This document shows positions 10,380 through 21,692 of a DNA stretch of 64,000 bases, in pieces. The stretch covers positions 136,001-200,000 of the forward strand of contig JAEMWC010000755.1 in the NCBI GenBank assembly GCA_016490735.1. The letters run 5' to 3'. Position numbers and translations under genes: made by a program. A model generated the notes under the pieces. The model saw nothing but the letters and a program-made list of their open reading frames with translations. It did no database searches and was not told where the DNA came from. How positions within the stretch are numbered: the stretch's first letter is position 1; every line of letters starts with the position of its first letter. Origin of the DNA: Pachyseris speciosa (lineage: Eukaryota; Cnidaria; Anthozoa; Scleractinia; Pachyseridae).

Positions 10380-11690
10380 AAATATGAGATCCGGAATATG
10401 GAATGTAAAGAAGTTTGGTAGAAAATTTTGACAAAGGTTGAAGTCACTTGGGTAATAATATGGTCAACAAATTATATGATGACTTAGCCTGAGTTTTGCA
10501 GCAATCAAGCCCATGAAGTTTATTCTAGGGCAGCATTTTAATACTTTTAATATACCTCCTGATTCCTTTAAAGCACACAGCTTCCAATCACACCACAACG
10601 ATACTAATCAATGTTTTGTACATTTTGAACATTTTAAATTCAAATCATTTTAATTAAAAGCACCTTTGCGTATTCTTTTTGTCGATGAATAGTGTTAGGC
10701 CTGTCCACAAGTTGACGGCAACTTTTTGAACAACTTTCGATTTTCGATCAACATTTTTTGATTTCGAGCAACTTTTTTTCCGTTTTCAATGTTTTGTTAT
10801 TGATTTAAGCTAGATCTTTATAAAACAAGAGCTATTTTTTGCTTATTATTTTAGACGCTTCGTGACCAAAAAGCAGAGAAAAATCACTTTGCATATCTTG
10901 ACTTAATTGCGCGTGGAACGCTTACGCCTGATTGCTCATTGTCTGTTGCTCCATGCTGGAATGTTTGGGAACTGTATCGGCGCGTACATTTCAGGTTGTC
11001 GAGTAAACGAGGAACATGGGACATTCCGGAACATCCCGGTATATTCCGGAACATCTCCAAAAGACGAAGAAAGATCACTTAAAAAAAAACACTTTAAATA
11101 TACAGAAAAGAAGAAACTAACACGAAATAAATAAAAAAAGAAGACAAAAAATATTTATTCCAAAAAACAAAAAGACGTTTATAAATGCCCCACCTGGAAA
11201 TGATAGCTATGGGGGCTGGGTGAGGATTGTTTTAGCGCTTTCGTTTGCTTACAACATTTTCACCCTCATACAGTTGTACCGTCTTCTGTCATTGCTCTTT
11301 TTTTCGAAAAAACCTAAGTCAGTATGGTGGCCAATATACCTTGAAACTTTTATATAGGAACCTTGAGCACGCAAAATCCGCTGCTCTCCACTTCTGATTG
11401 GTTAAGGATATCTACAATAACTGAGGACTCGGTCAGGCCTACTTTTACAGTAGGCGATAAACGTGGTTAATCTGCTCCAAGAAAGATTTTCTTCCCAATA
11501 GCAATGCTTCTCATTCCATTTTTGCAGCGAGGGCTGCACTGCATGGGCCTGTTTGTTTCTTAAGGTTAAACTAGTGTAAAATCTCGCGGATCAGCTCTTT
11601 AAGTTGCATTTAATGATCCTGCATACGGTCTTTCTTAATAGTTATCCTTATATCCCTCCACATCGACTCAACTGGAAAGAACAAACCAAG
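10380..11690. other. no gene seen
   Basis: AT-rich sequence with short homopolymers. ATTCCGGAACAT is repeated near 11,024 and 11,043. No coding or structural feature is convincing. Confidence 0.4.
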
Positions 11691-11739
11691 TCCCAGAGTG
11701 AGACTTCACTCCTGTCACCTACCTCCTCCTGTAAGACAT

Positions 11740-11883
11740 CTATAGATCTTCGATTGCACCTGTCCTTTCTATTCCGAGAGAGTCGGGAACGTTTCAGCAC
11801 TCGGCGGCAACTACTTTTAACAAGCTCCCTGTAGCTATTAGAAATATAACTGAGTATAACTCCTTTTGTTGTAGTGTGAAGAG
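11740..11883 (+). pseudogene. C-terminal end of a LINE reverse transcriptase, left of transposon
   Basis: A frame reading PRESGTFQHSAATTFNKLP and AIRNITEYNSFCCSVKR matches the extreme C-terminus of CR1/L2-type LINE proteins (R-S, F/Y-S-A, F/W-N-x-L-P, then F-x-x-x-V-K). It breaks at the transposon target GAAGAG and resumes at 16,981 with RHLSCGEL and a stop. Upstream sequence is too diverged to follow, so this is a 5'-truncated or decayed copy. Confidence 0.65.
11878..11883. repeat. target-site duplication GAAGAG (left)
   Basis: Six bases immediately left of the transposon, repeated at 16,981-16,986. Confidence 0.85.
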
Positions 11884-11920
11884 TACGGTGGCTTATAAGG
11901 GCACACTTATAAGGGCACAC

Positions 11921-12203
11921 TTATAACTGGCGATCGACACTTATAACTGTCGATCGACACTTATAACTGTCGATCGACACTTATAACTGTCGATCGACAC
12001 TTATAACAGTCGATCGACACTTATAACAGTCGATCGACACTTATAACTGTCGATCGACACTTATAACAGTCTATCGACACTTATAACTGTCGATCGACAC
12101 TTATAACTGTCGATCGACACTTATAACTGTCGATCGACACTTATAACAGTCGATCGACACTTATAACAGTCGATCGACACTTATAACAGTCGATCGACAC
12201 TTA
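11921..12203. repeat. left TIR minisatellite, 14 x 20 bp
   Basis: Fourteen units of TTATAACTGTCGATCGACAC with a T/A variant (ACTGT or ACAGT). Each unit holds the 10-bp palindrome GTCGATCGAC. The array begins about 40 bases inside the transposon end and may be a cluster of transposase-binding sites; that role is inferred. Confidence 0.95.
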
Positions 12204-12259
12204 GCTAGACCGGGCACCAGGCTTTGCGTAACAAACACGTACTACTCCAGTTATTCAAG

Positions 12260-14064
12260 ATGGCGAACGCTGACGAGGTAAGATTAATTGCATTCAAATT
12301 AGCCTTCAAAGGCGTGAAATCTGTTGTTTAGAACATAAGAACATTTCATCTGTTAAATGTGCTGTAGAGACCTTAGAATATGCAGTTTCCAAGGTCGTAA
12401 AAGCGTTCCAGAATGAGCTAACGAGCAGAGCACAGTGGATAGACCATTCTCTTCCCTAGTTTTGACCGTGACAGAGTGTTTTAGTAGGACTTGATAAAAC
12501 ATGAATTGCGAATTTATTGAACGGCTTCAAAAACTTTACTGTACATCTATCTATTCTTACACTAAAATTAAGATTTTGAGTTACGGTTTGGCCTAGAAAA
12601 TCGGATGTAAAATTTAGCCTTGTCTATATCAGATATAAAGACACATTAGTTTCTTTTGTATTTCCTTCATAAATTGTTAATGATTTGGGAATTAAAGTTT
12701 AAGTTAAAGACCTCACCCTATTTTACGTTTCAGCTTTGAATCGGTTCTGTTGTGTTATATAGGAACCAACAGAAATTGCTTTCTACTAATTTTTTTTATT
12801 TTTGCAAATACTCGTTTAGATCCTTTGAACGATTCCACCAATTTTAAAAGTGTTCTGAGTTACCCCTCGTTATTTCAAGGTATCCATGGATCGAGATTCT
12901 CTCGTAGAAGGCTACTTTGGTTTGGGGATAGATTACGTTGAAATTCTGGCTTTTCTAATCATGTGCCATGGAATCCATTTAAGTATGAGACAGTTAAAGA
13001 GGATCTTACGAGAACGTGGTCTTACTAGAAGAAAACAACAGAGCCCTGTAAATGAAATAGTGGATGCCATCGAAAATGAACTTCAAGGAAGCGGTAGATT
13101 AATTGGTTATCGCCTAATGCACCAAAAACTTGGTTTGTCCTATGGTCTCGTTGTTAACAGGGAGACGGTGAGGGTTGTGATGAAAGCTTTGGATCCTGAA
13201 GGAGTGGAAAGACGCTCGCGACACCGTCTTGTTAGACGCAAATACCACGCTAGTGGGCCGAATTTTATCTGGCATCTTGATGGCTATGACAAGCTTAAGC
13301 CCTTTGGCTTTTGTATTCATGGAGCCATTGATGGCTATAGTCGTCGCATCATGTGGCTTGAAGTGGATCATTCCAATAATAATCCATCTACCATAGCAAA
13401 TTACTTTTTAAATTGTGTTCGTAGGATCGGGGGAACCCCAACAATCCTTAGAGGTGATTGTGGTACGGAAAATTGCAACGTTGCAGCTATCCAACGTTTC
13501 TTCAGAGAGGGACTTGGAGACCCTTTAGCAGGGGACAACAGTTTTATGTACGGCCGTTCTGTTTCTAATCAAAGAATAGAAGCGTGGTGGAGTATGTTGA
13601 GGAAAATGGATACGGACTTCTGGATAAATTATTTCAAGGATTTAAGGGAGATAGGATTATATAATGACGACAATTTGTTGCACGTAAACTGCCTCAAGTT
13701 TTGCTTCATGCCTTTAATAAGAGAAGAATTATACCGTTGTGCAGAGTTATGGAATTTACATCGAATACGACCACAGTCTTCAAACCCCGATTCCCCATCA
13801 GGTCGACCAGATATCTTGTACTTTTTACCGGAACTAAAAGGCAAGGCCAGTCATGCCCATGATGTCACTTTAGATGACATTGAACTTGCAGAGGAGGTTT
13901 TCTGTGCTCAAGGTAGAGTGGGCATGGGCGATAATTCCTTCGAAGTCTTTGAAGAACTAGCCAAGATGATAATGGAGGATGAAGGCCTCAGTTCTCCAAG
14001 AAACCCAGATGAGGCTTTGCAACTGTATATAGATGTTATTGAACACATTGAGGATATCATGTGA
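12260..14064 (+). CDS. integrase-core DDE transposase (IS3EU-like), two exons
   Basis: Exon 1 (12,260-12,277) encodes MANADE inside the left TIR and ends GAG|GTAAGA. Exon 2 starts at 12,880 after TTTCAAG and runs to TGA at 14,062-14,064, giving 400 residues; the in-exon ATG at 12,886 would give 392. An N-terminal helix-turn-helix-like region (about 15-60 of the 392-residue form) precedes the rve-type catalytic core: Asp132 in HLDGYD, Asp191 in RGDCGTEN and Glu232 in QRIEAWW, so all three acidic residues are present. C-terminal to the core is a region rich in Trp/Arg and then an acidic tail. The enzyme should cut and join transposon ends in the nucleus, probably binding the TIR repeats. No stop or frameshift is seen. 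It converges with the SAM-like gene. Confidence 0.85.
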
Positions 14065-14235
14065 ACCTAGTAAAAAACTTATCTAATACTTATCCATAAT
14101 ATGTAAACAAACACTGCACGCTGCATGTAACAGTAACTTCATGTGTTACTCCATGTTATCCATATTGGTTTTGTTCCTTTTATCAAGTTGCTGTTAACGT
14201 TGCTAACCACTCTGGTCCGGATTACGTAAATGCAC

Positions 14236-14262
14236 CCCCCCCCCCTCCCCCACCCCCATAAA
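14236..14262. repeat. C-rich tract
   Basis: A run of C with a few T and A inside the transposon, between the two convergent genes. Confidence 0.85.
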
Positions 14263-14728
14263 AAAATAACAACGCTCGGTGGGGCCAAGCGGTCGGAGTG
14301 AACTACTTAAAATTCATTCCAGTCGTTTCCAGAGGCCATAATCCTTTGGTGAGCAGCAAGATTCGCGACCTCTGGTTTGTCCAGAAGCGTGTTTCTGGTT
14401 GTTTTGGAAACCATTGTTGTGATGTCGTGTGGGTATTGTTCAATTTCTTTTCAATCTTTTGTATTGTCACTTTATGGTCACACTTGTCTGCAGCACCAAT
14501 TAAGAACTACAAAACCTGAAATCCGCGTTTCGATTTAGTCGATCAATATCATTCATTGTTGAAATCAATACTCCACAGTTTATGGGGGTTTCAAATACTG
14601 AACACAAAGTTTTATTTAGGTTTAATAACAAGGATCAACAGTAAAGGAACTGGTTAAAATTAGCTAAAATTGAACTGCTGTCATTACAACAACACTCTAT
14701 AAAAGTTGCAGCCTAAGAAAGTTATCAG

Positions 14729-16494
14729 TTACGTAACAAGTTTCTCAATTAACATCTTTTTCCTTTGCTCTCTTGATTCCTCTCTGCCTTCTTCACTACA
14801 ACCTGCACTTGGTCTCTTGCTTATCTGGCCAGTAGCAAATGCCCTTAGTGAAAGAATGCCGCCTTGTGCAACTATTCCAAGCTCCCTTAGATACTCATCA
14901 GATGCTAAGGTTATAGCTCTTTCATCCAGCTGATAAGATCAAGGTACATACAGTGTAAGTATTACAACACCTTAACAGTCTTGCACCTTTTAAAGCAAAA
15001 ATTACAGATAGAAAAATGAGTTATGCTGGATCTCAGTCAACTCTGTCACTATTATGCTGGTGCTCAAGAGAAAATTTTCTAATAACTGTACTGGTCAGTA
15101 ACAGAGTTGATTGTCACGCAGCAAAACTCAAGGTTTCCTTAAGAATCTTTTTATTTTTCAATGCAATTATAAGAAGTTCAGGAAGAAGGGGGAGGGCCAG
15201 CAAGATTCCTGATATAGCAGCAAAAAAAGGTTTTGACCCCCCCTTCCTAACAACAGACTATCATGACCTCTATCCCACAGTGCAAAAAGATCTACAAACC
15301 CCATCCCAGGTATTAGCCTCCATCAAAACCCATTATCTTGGCCCCAATATTTTATTGTGGGCAATGATCCTGTAAAAAAGGAAGCCGGCCAAACCTATGC
15401 CTAATTTTTCCAGTAAGCCCCTTTCAGAAAAATACCATAATACTCTTTATTGTGCATGTTTAGTGTCAAATTTAGGCTAAAATGTGTTTTGGTTTCCTTG
15501 GTTTTTTAGTTCAGGTGGCTACTTAACATTTGTTGCTTTTCCAGTAAAGCCTGCTCATGAAAGAGTATTCTTGGTAGTTTTCTGGAACCATGTAAAATCC
15601 TACTTTCTACCTAAAAATGCCCGCAAGCTCATGGAATATAAGAGCCATTCAGATAAACTTTATTACCTTCAAACATAAACTAAGTCAGAATACGTACACA
15701 ATATAGTACAAGCATTTGAAACTTATAAAAATAATTTCAAATTTAACCCTTTCAATACCAAGAAGGCCTTAGAGATTTTACTTTGGCTAATGGCAGACAA
15801 TTTTACTCGTCAAAGGGAGACGTCTTTGTAGCGAGCAGAAGCTAGACCAATTAGTTAAGCTAGTACAGTAACACAATTAATGTAATACCAGTATTGTAAA
15901 CAATATACAAATAAAACAACACTGTGCAAGCCATTACAATCACCTTACCTTTTCTTCCCGTATTTTGGTTATGACGCTGTCATCGACTCCTCGTTTCGTG
16001 AGGAATGTACAAACCTGAATGAGAGGAAATTTGGTATAATAATAAAGAACTTATCTCCTCATCTAAGTTTAAGGGGACTCTTAAGCTTATACTGTATATG
16101 AGCTGAGTAAGCTAATAAGGATCAATAATTAAGTTTAACTTGCAAAATCTTTGCCTCAATACTAATTCTGGTTGCTGTCGATTCCTTGCTAATAAAATGG
16201 GGTTGCAACTAGTTTAGTCCTAACTTAGCGAAACACATACTTGAATGATTATCTATGTGAAATGGAGCAAGAAACACGATCAAAACTAAAGAAGAGAATG
16301 GTCGATCCACTGTGCTCTGCTCGTTAGCTCATTATGGAACGCTTTTACAACCTTGGAACCTGCATATTATCCTAAGGTCTCTACAGCACATTTAACAGAT
16401 GAAATGTTCTTATGTTCTAAAAAACAGATTTCACGCCTTTGACGGCTAATTTGAATTTAAATGCAATTAATCTTACCTCGTCAGTGTTCGCCAT
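14729..16494 (-). CDS. SAM-like small protein encoded by the IS3EU-like transposon, three exons
   Basis: Exon 1 (16,494-16,477) encodes MANTDE inside the right TIR and ends GAG|GTAAGA. Exon 2 (16,014-15,949) encodes VCTFLTKRGVDDSVITKIRE plus EK between CATTCAG and GTAAGG. Exon 3 (14,929-14,729) starts LDERAITLASDEYLRELGI and ends in TAA. Phases agree and the product is 94 residues. The spacing (F-L-x-x-x-G-V, then I, then L, then Y-L-x-E-L-G-I) fits a SAM-like helical domain; the tail is basic and acidic, rich in Arg and Glu. SAM domains mediate self-association, so it may act with or against the transposase. Its first exon is the mirror image of the transposase first exon, so both should share promoter sequence. 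Further 3' splicing cannot be excluded. Confidence 0.7.
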
Positions 16495-16566
16495 CATGAT
16501 GAATAGCTGTAACTGAAGCAGTTTTCGCACGTGTTTGTTGCGCAAAGCCTGGTGTCCAGTCTAACT

Positions 16567-16934
16567 AAGTGTCGATCGACTGTTATAAGTGTCGATCGAC
16601 AGTTATGAGTGTCGAGCGACTGTTATAAGTGTCGATCGACAGTTATAAGTGTCGATCGACTGTTATAAGTGTCGATCGACTGTTATAAGTGTCGATCGAC
16701 AGTTATAAGTGTCGATCGACTGTTATAAGTGTCGATCGACAGTTATAAGTGTCGATCGACAGTTATAAGTGTCGATCGACTGTTATAAGTGTCGATCGAC
16801 AGTTACAAGTGTCGATCGACAGTTATTCTTTTCGACACATATAAGTGTCGATCGACAGTTATAAGTGTCGATCGACAGTTATAAGTGTCGATCGACAGTT
16901 ATAAGTGTCGATCAACAGTTATTAAGTGTCGACG
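16567..16934. repeat. right TIR minisatellite, ~18 x 20 bp
   Basis: The inverted counterpart of the left array: units GTCGATCGACTGTTATAAGT, with a short interruption at about 16,824-16,848. It is longer than the left array, so the two have changed copy number independently. Confidence 0.95.
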
Positions 16935-16980
16935 AGCGAAAAAAGAGAGATGCTTTTGATGGCCCTTATAAGCCACCGTA

Positions 16981-17276
16981 GAAGAGACATCTTTCGTGTG
17001 GGGAACTTTAGGCAGTGACACAATTATAAATTGTACATATACTATTGTTAATTTTTTTTTATTTTTATTTAGTTATTATTATTATTATTTATTATTTTTA
17101 GGCAATTTTTTGTGATCATTTTCACTGTAAATATTAACTACTTAGCGTTTTTAACAGAGTTTTTCCTGGGTTTGTTTTAATTGTAATTAACTTTAGTTAC
17201 ATGTTAACGGATGAAGAGCCACCTAGTGGAAATGCTGTTAATAAAGTCATCATCATCATTATTATTATTATTATTT
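16981..17276 (+). mobile_element. LINE 3' end continued right of the transposon
   Basis: Begins with the second GAAGAG, restores the LINE frame to a TAG near 17,009, and continues through a 3' UTR with TTATTATTATT to AATAAAGTCATCATCATC and an (ATT)n tail, as in many CR1/L2-type LINEs. Confidence 0.6.
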
Positions 17277-17367
17277 GCAGTAAAACTATCTGTATGCACA
17301 GTGTTATAAAGCGACACAGGGCGCAAAGCGTAACCTGTGCGCACAAGCGAAACTTAAAAGGAATAAC

Positions 17368-17375
17368 CAAAAAAA

Positions 17376-17406
<31 letters not shown>

Positions 17407-17465
17407 AAAATAAATAAAATAAAAAATAAAATATATATCTATATATATATATATATATATATATA
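17368..17465. repeat. (AAAT)n and (AT)n microsatellites
   Basis: A tetranucleotide AAAT run followed by a TA/AT run. It abuts the 3' end of the R2-like element on the minus strand and may be its tail. Confidence 0.9.
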
Positions 17466-17553
17466 CATGGCTAAAAACTATAATCTAGGCATATAAATGT
17501 TTGTAGTGTCTCTCGTTCTTCGTGGCTAATAGTCAGGCTTTGATCTTAGGTCT

Positions 17554-20225
17554 TCATATCATAACCTTGAAAGTTCTCGCTATATTTAGGGATGACGACA
17601 AGACTGCCTTTTGCATGGCCTCTAAAACTTGATTCGCCTTACGTCCTACCAGTGACTGAATTGAGGTTTCGGTTTCTCTCGACCAGCCTCCCAACACGTC
17701 CATGATAATGTTATGTTGAATCACCTCGTAACCTCTATACTGCTGCTTCAATTCCCACCTTAACGGGCCATACTTCATCGTCTTCTCCTCGCTCTTTTTC
17801 TCTCGGTTACTAATCCAAGGGCAGCTCATCTCTAAGGTCAGCACTTTCTTGTTTGCATGATCCACAATCCTCGCGTCTACACGGTTGGCTCGAACCTCCT
17901 GGTGGTCCGCATACACGGGTACATCCCACCATGCTTCCACTTGTTCTGACCTGTACTCCGGCTTGGGCATTACTGGCGAGTACCACGGTGGTACTTCCTC
18001 GAGAAGACCCTGGTCATGTAAGATCTCATAAAACAGGACCTTTAGAGCCATGTTGTGTCTGAATAAATACTTGGTCTGAGCCAACGCAGTGCACCCGGAC
18101 AGGATATGAGAGACACTCTCTTGGGCGTGGCCACATATTCTACACTTCACATCCCCAGAGCAACTTGTGTGAGTCTTTTTGCAGGTGTAGAGCTTTGTTG
18201 GCAAAAGTTGCTCGTACAGTTCAAACGCACCGGCAATAGTATACGTGGGACATGATCTCCATGTTCTCAGCCAGCTGAAACATCCGTTCGTGCACAGCTG
18301 TTCATTGTCCTTTCTCTCTCTCAATAGCTTCCCCTGCCATTCTAGGCCACGTACGTCCCTCTCATACTTCTCCTCCACACATTCTTTCAGCACTCCCTTC
18401 ACACGTTGCGGTGGGATGGCCTCTCCACTGGTCATAACACATACAGGTTCCGGGTGTTTAAAATGAAGGTCAACACCCAACTCCGCCGCAAACTTTGCCG
18501 CGTCTTTCACTATTGATTTATGGCCGGATGACTCGGCTCTTTCGTCAAACTCTCTCACCATTTTCATCGCCGGGTCTTGGTTCTCATACATTCGAATCGC
18601 TGCTTTGACCTTGGTCACTTTATACTCCATCTCCACCGCACGTAGACCTCTTCCGCCCTGTTCCCTCGGGAGGTACAAGAGAGCCGTAGAACCACCTGGG
18701 TGTTTCCCGCCATTTTCCACTATGATCTTGCGCACTTCCCTGTCCAAGATCTTCAACTCTGTTATATCGGCCAGTGTTGAGTCCACATTAAGTAACCCAA
18801 CACCGGCAAGGCAAACTGGTTAGAAGCCGCCACCCGGTTAAAGTCTGAGAGGGGACTGGACCAGATGATCGACAGTCGACGTAGGTACTCCCTTGCTGCA
18901 CTTTCAAGTACCATTTTCTCTTCCTGGACTAAGCTCTCAAGAACATCAAGAAACTTATACTGTTTTCCTTCTTCAAGTGATGGTAATCTTCCTCCAGCTA
19001 TATCTCCTCCTAAATTCCCCTGGGAGTGGATCCCTCTCCTTATATGGACCACAGCACATTTCCTCGGATTCCACTGTAGTCCGATGTCTTCCATAGCCAC
19101 TTGCGTTGATTCTAGCACTCGGTTCAACTTGGTCTCGTTAGCTGCGAATACTTTAAGATCGTCAATATACAGCAAATCAGTCACTGTGGCACTGATTGGT
19201 TTAGATAACTTGTATCCCTCGGAGGCACTTATCTTCCAGGCCACGGGATTCAAGCAGATCGTGAAAAGCCTCGGGCAGAGTGCATCTCCCTGTGGTAATC
19301 CTTTCTTAAACATAATAGGATCAGACACTTCCCACCCATGCCGCGTGTTGGCGATGATTCTCGTCTTCCAGCTCTTACACAACTTACTTATCACCTTACA
19401 CATCCACTTTGGAAACCTATGCAGCACCATCATCTCACCTAACCACCCATGATCTACCGAATCATATGCCTTCTTCACATCTACCCATGCCATACTCAGG
19501 TTACGCCTTCTTCTCTGACAATCCAACGTCACCACCCTATCAATCAACAAATTATCTACCGTTCCACTACACCCCTTTTTTGCACCTCTCTGCGATCCTT
19601 CCATCAGCCCATGCTCTTCCAGATGTTGATCCATGGGACCGAGAACACACGAAGTAAACCACTTATAAGCCGTATTTAAACAAGTGATTGGTCTCTGATT
19701 GTCGCTGGTGAATTCCCCCGGTTTGGGTATCAAAGATGTTTTTCCTTCAGCAAACCAGGATGGGTAGTCATCATCACTTCTCGAGATCGCTTCAAACGAC
19801 CGGGCCATGCCTTCGTGTAGCACTTGAGCACGCTTCCACCAGTAATTGACCAACTTGTCCGGCCCCGGAGCACTCCAGTTCTTCTTCCTTTTCAATATCC
19901 CTACTGCTTCAGCGGTTTCTAGTGTCCAGGCCTCTTCTGTCGGTGGAGGGACCTTGCTGAAGATCGCATCTCTCACTTCGTTCAGCCATTCAGCCTGGCT
20001 ATTCCCAGTCCCCTCTCCTTCCCACAGTTCTCTCCAGAACGAACTCGCTTCTTCAATACTCCCGAACTTCTCTCTCTCCTCTGCAGCGGTGTTTCCATTA
20101 GCTCCCTCATACTTGGGGCGATCACAGTCTTCGCATTTGGCTAGCATCTCCCTCATATTAGCATACACGCGCCCTGCATCTTCTTTAAACTGTTGATTTA
20201 GAACCTTCGCTTCTTTATTCTTCTT
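17554..20225 (-). pseudogene. R2/R4-like non-LTR retrotransposon: reverse transcriptase and restriction-like endonuclease
   Basis: The first frame (to about 18,790) has reverse-transcriptase motifs: LIPKPGEFTSDNQRPITCLN, then AWVDVKKAYDSVDH, KKGLPQGDALCPRLF and the catalytic YIDD in LLYIDDLKVFA. The second frame (18,786-17,554) has a zinc motif CRICGHAQESVSHILSGC and a PD-(D/E)xK-like endonuclease region, RVDARIVDHANKKVLTLEMS followed by CPW. That pair marks RLE-type elements (R2, R4 and relatives), which nick DNA and prime synthesis from the nick. A single frameshift near 18,795 separates the frames; otherwise ~900 residues are open. The N-terminal part lies at 21,693-22,652, displaced by a LINE insertion. 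The minus-strand stop is at 17,554-17,556. Confidence 0.8.
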
Positions 20226-21692
20226 ATTACATACATACATACATACATACTTTATTGAGACTCCCTTTAACAGGGCTTTTCAGTCACAATGTTAAGAGAA
20301 AAGAAAACTTATTTACAGTAATTTAATTAAAATCAAAATATATTCAAAATCATTCAAAATATATCCAAATTTACTTCGTATAGAACATATTATTAAAAAG
20401 TGTTCGCTTAAAAATATCAATTTCCTTAATATTCTTAATGTTGTCAGGTAACCCATTCCATTCCCGTGGACCGCGAAAATAAAATGCCCTTTGTCCCATC
20501 GACAATCTACATCGGGGGATCACAAAGTTATTACATCCCCTTGTGTTCCTGTTGTGAACTGCTGAACGCTTAACAAAATATTTACCTAAATAGTCTGGAG
20601 CTAAACCATTTACACATTTATATGCTAAAACTAAATCATTAAATAAAACCTTTTCCGTAACATCTAACCATCTAAGAGATCTCCGCCCCTGAGAGATATG
20701 GTCAAATTTCCTTAAACCTAACACAACTCTGGCAGCAAAATTTTGTACCAACTGTAGTTTGTGTAGATTACGTTTAGATGTGTTCCCCCACACTGAGGAA
20801 CAATAATACAATTTACTAAAAACAAAGCTATTTATAAGTAATAAAAGTGTTTTCTTGTCTAAGAGGTGTTTAATTCTGCTTATCTGTACTAACTGGTTCA
20901 TGCAACTAGAGGCTGTTTTAGTGGTATGTACATCATAGTTAAGATATTGATCAACATATACCCCGAGATCCTTAGCGAACGAAACTGGTGAGATAGTTTT
21001 GCCCAACAGAGTTAAGGAGATATGAGGTAGCCTCTTAAGAAGTTGTGCTGAGCCAACAACCACTAATTTTGTCTTCTCGGGGTTTATAAGTAAAGAATTC
21101 TCTGCACACCATCTACTAACGTTCCTAAGATCTTGATTTACGGCGGCCATAGCACTTGACGAGTCTGATACGGGAAATTTAAAGTGCAATTGGCTATCAT
21201 CAACATACGCAGCGGCTTGACTGTGGGTAATAGCACTGATTAAATCATTAATGTAGATAGTAAAAAGTACAGGACCCAAGATTGACCCCTGAGGTACTCC
21301 GTTTGTTAAAGGTAACAATTCCGAGACTGAATCTTCATATCGTACTCTCTGATATCTACTAGATAGATAGCTACTAAACCAAGAAGCTGCAGAAGTTTTG
21401 AGACCCAGTTTTCGTAGTTTTCTTAATAACAGATTATGATTAAGGCTGTCAAAAGCTTTTGACATATCAAGCAGTACTAGTAATGACGCTGCTTTTTCAT
21501 CAATTGCTTTCAAAATGTTATCTGTAACATTTATGAGGGCAGTTTCTGTCGAATGCATTTTCCTGTTGCCACTTTGATAAGTCGACAGTTTATCATATTT
21601 TGTCAAAAATTCCACAAACTGCTTGTGTGCCAGTCTCTCACTTACTTTTGATAGGATGGGTAACAATGAAATCAGCCTATTGTTGGCTGGTT
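20226..21692 (-). mobile_element. 5'-truncated CR1/jockey-like LINE nested in the R2-like element
   Basis: An open frame to TAA near 20,371 begins inside reverse-transcriptase motif 1 (NRLISLLPILSK) and contains LVLLDMSKAFDSLNH, NGVPQGSILGPVLF and catalytic YVDD, followed by the thumb and a C-terminus with REWNGLPDNIK. About 460 residues are intact. No endonuclease is present, so it is 5' truncated. The 3' UTR ends in (TGTA)n, seen on the plus strand as CATACATACATA at 20,226-20,250. The insertion separates the two halves of the R2-like protein, both on the same strand. Confidence 0.8.

Larger units (their letters stand above)
11884..16980. mobile_element. complete IS3EU-like DNA transposon, 5,097 bp
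   Basis: The ends TACGGTGGCTTATAAGGG and CCCTTATAAGCCACCGTA are exact inverted copies, flanked by the 6-bp duplication GAAGAG. The long inverted repeats run about 11,884-12,472 and 16,266-16,980; each holds terminal bases, a 20-bp minisatellite, a promoter-like stretch and an 18-bp first coding exon. Inside are two convergent spliced genes: an integrase-type DDE transposase (+) and a SAM-like small protein (-). A retroviral-integrase-like transposase with a 6-bp duplication fits what is known of the IS3EU superfamily; Ginger (4-bp duplication) fits less well. Both genes have open frames, and the copy looks recently active. Confidence 0.8.

Noticed and set aside
11921..12203. CRISPR-like array of 20-bp units
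   Set aside because: Units are contiguous with no unique spacers, and the genome is eukaryotic.
13114..13371. Minus-strand open frame inside the transposase
   Set aside because: Shadow of the catalytic core in the opposite frame, without its own motifs.
18865..20196. Plus-strand frames across the R2-like element
   Set aside because: Antisense to clear reverse-transcriptase motifs.
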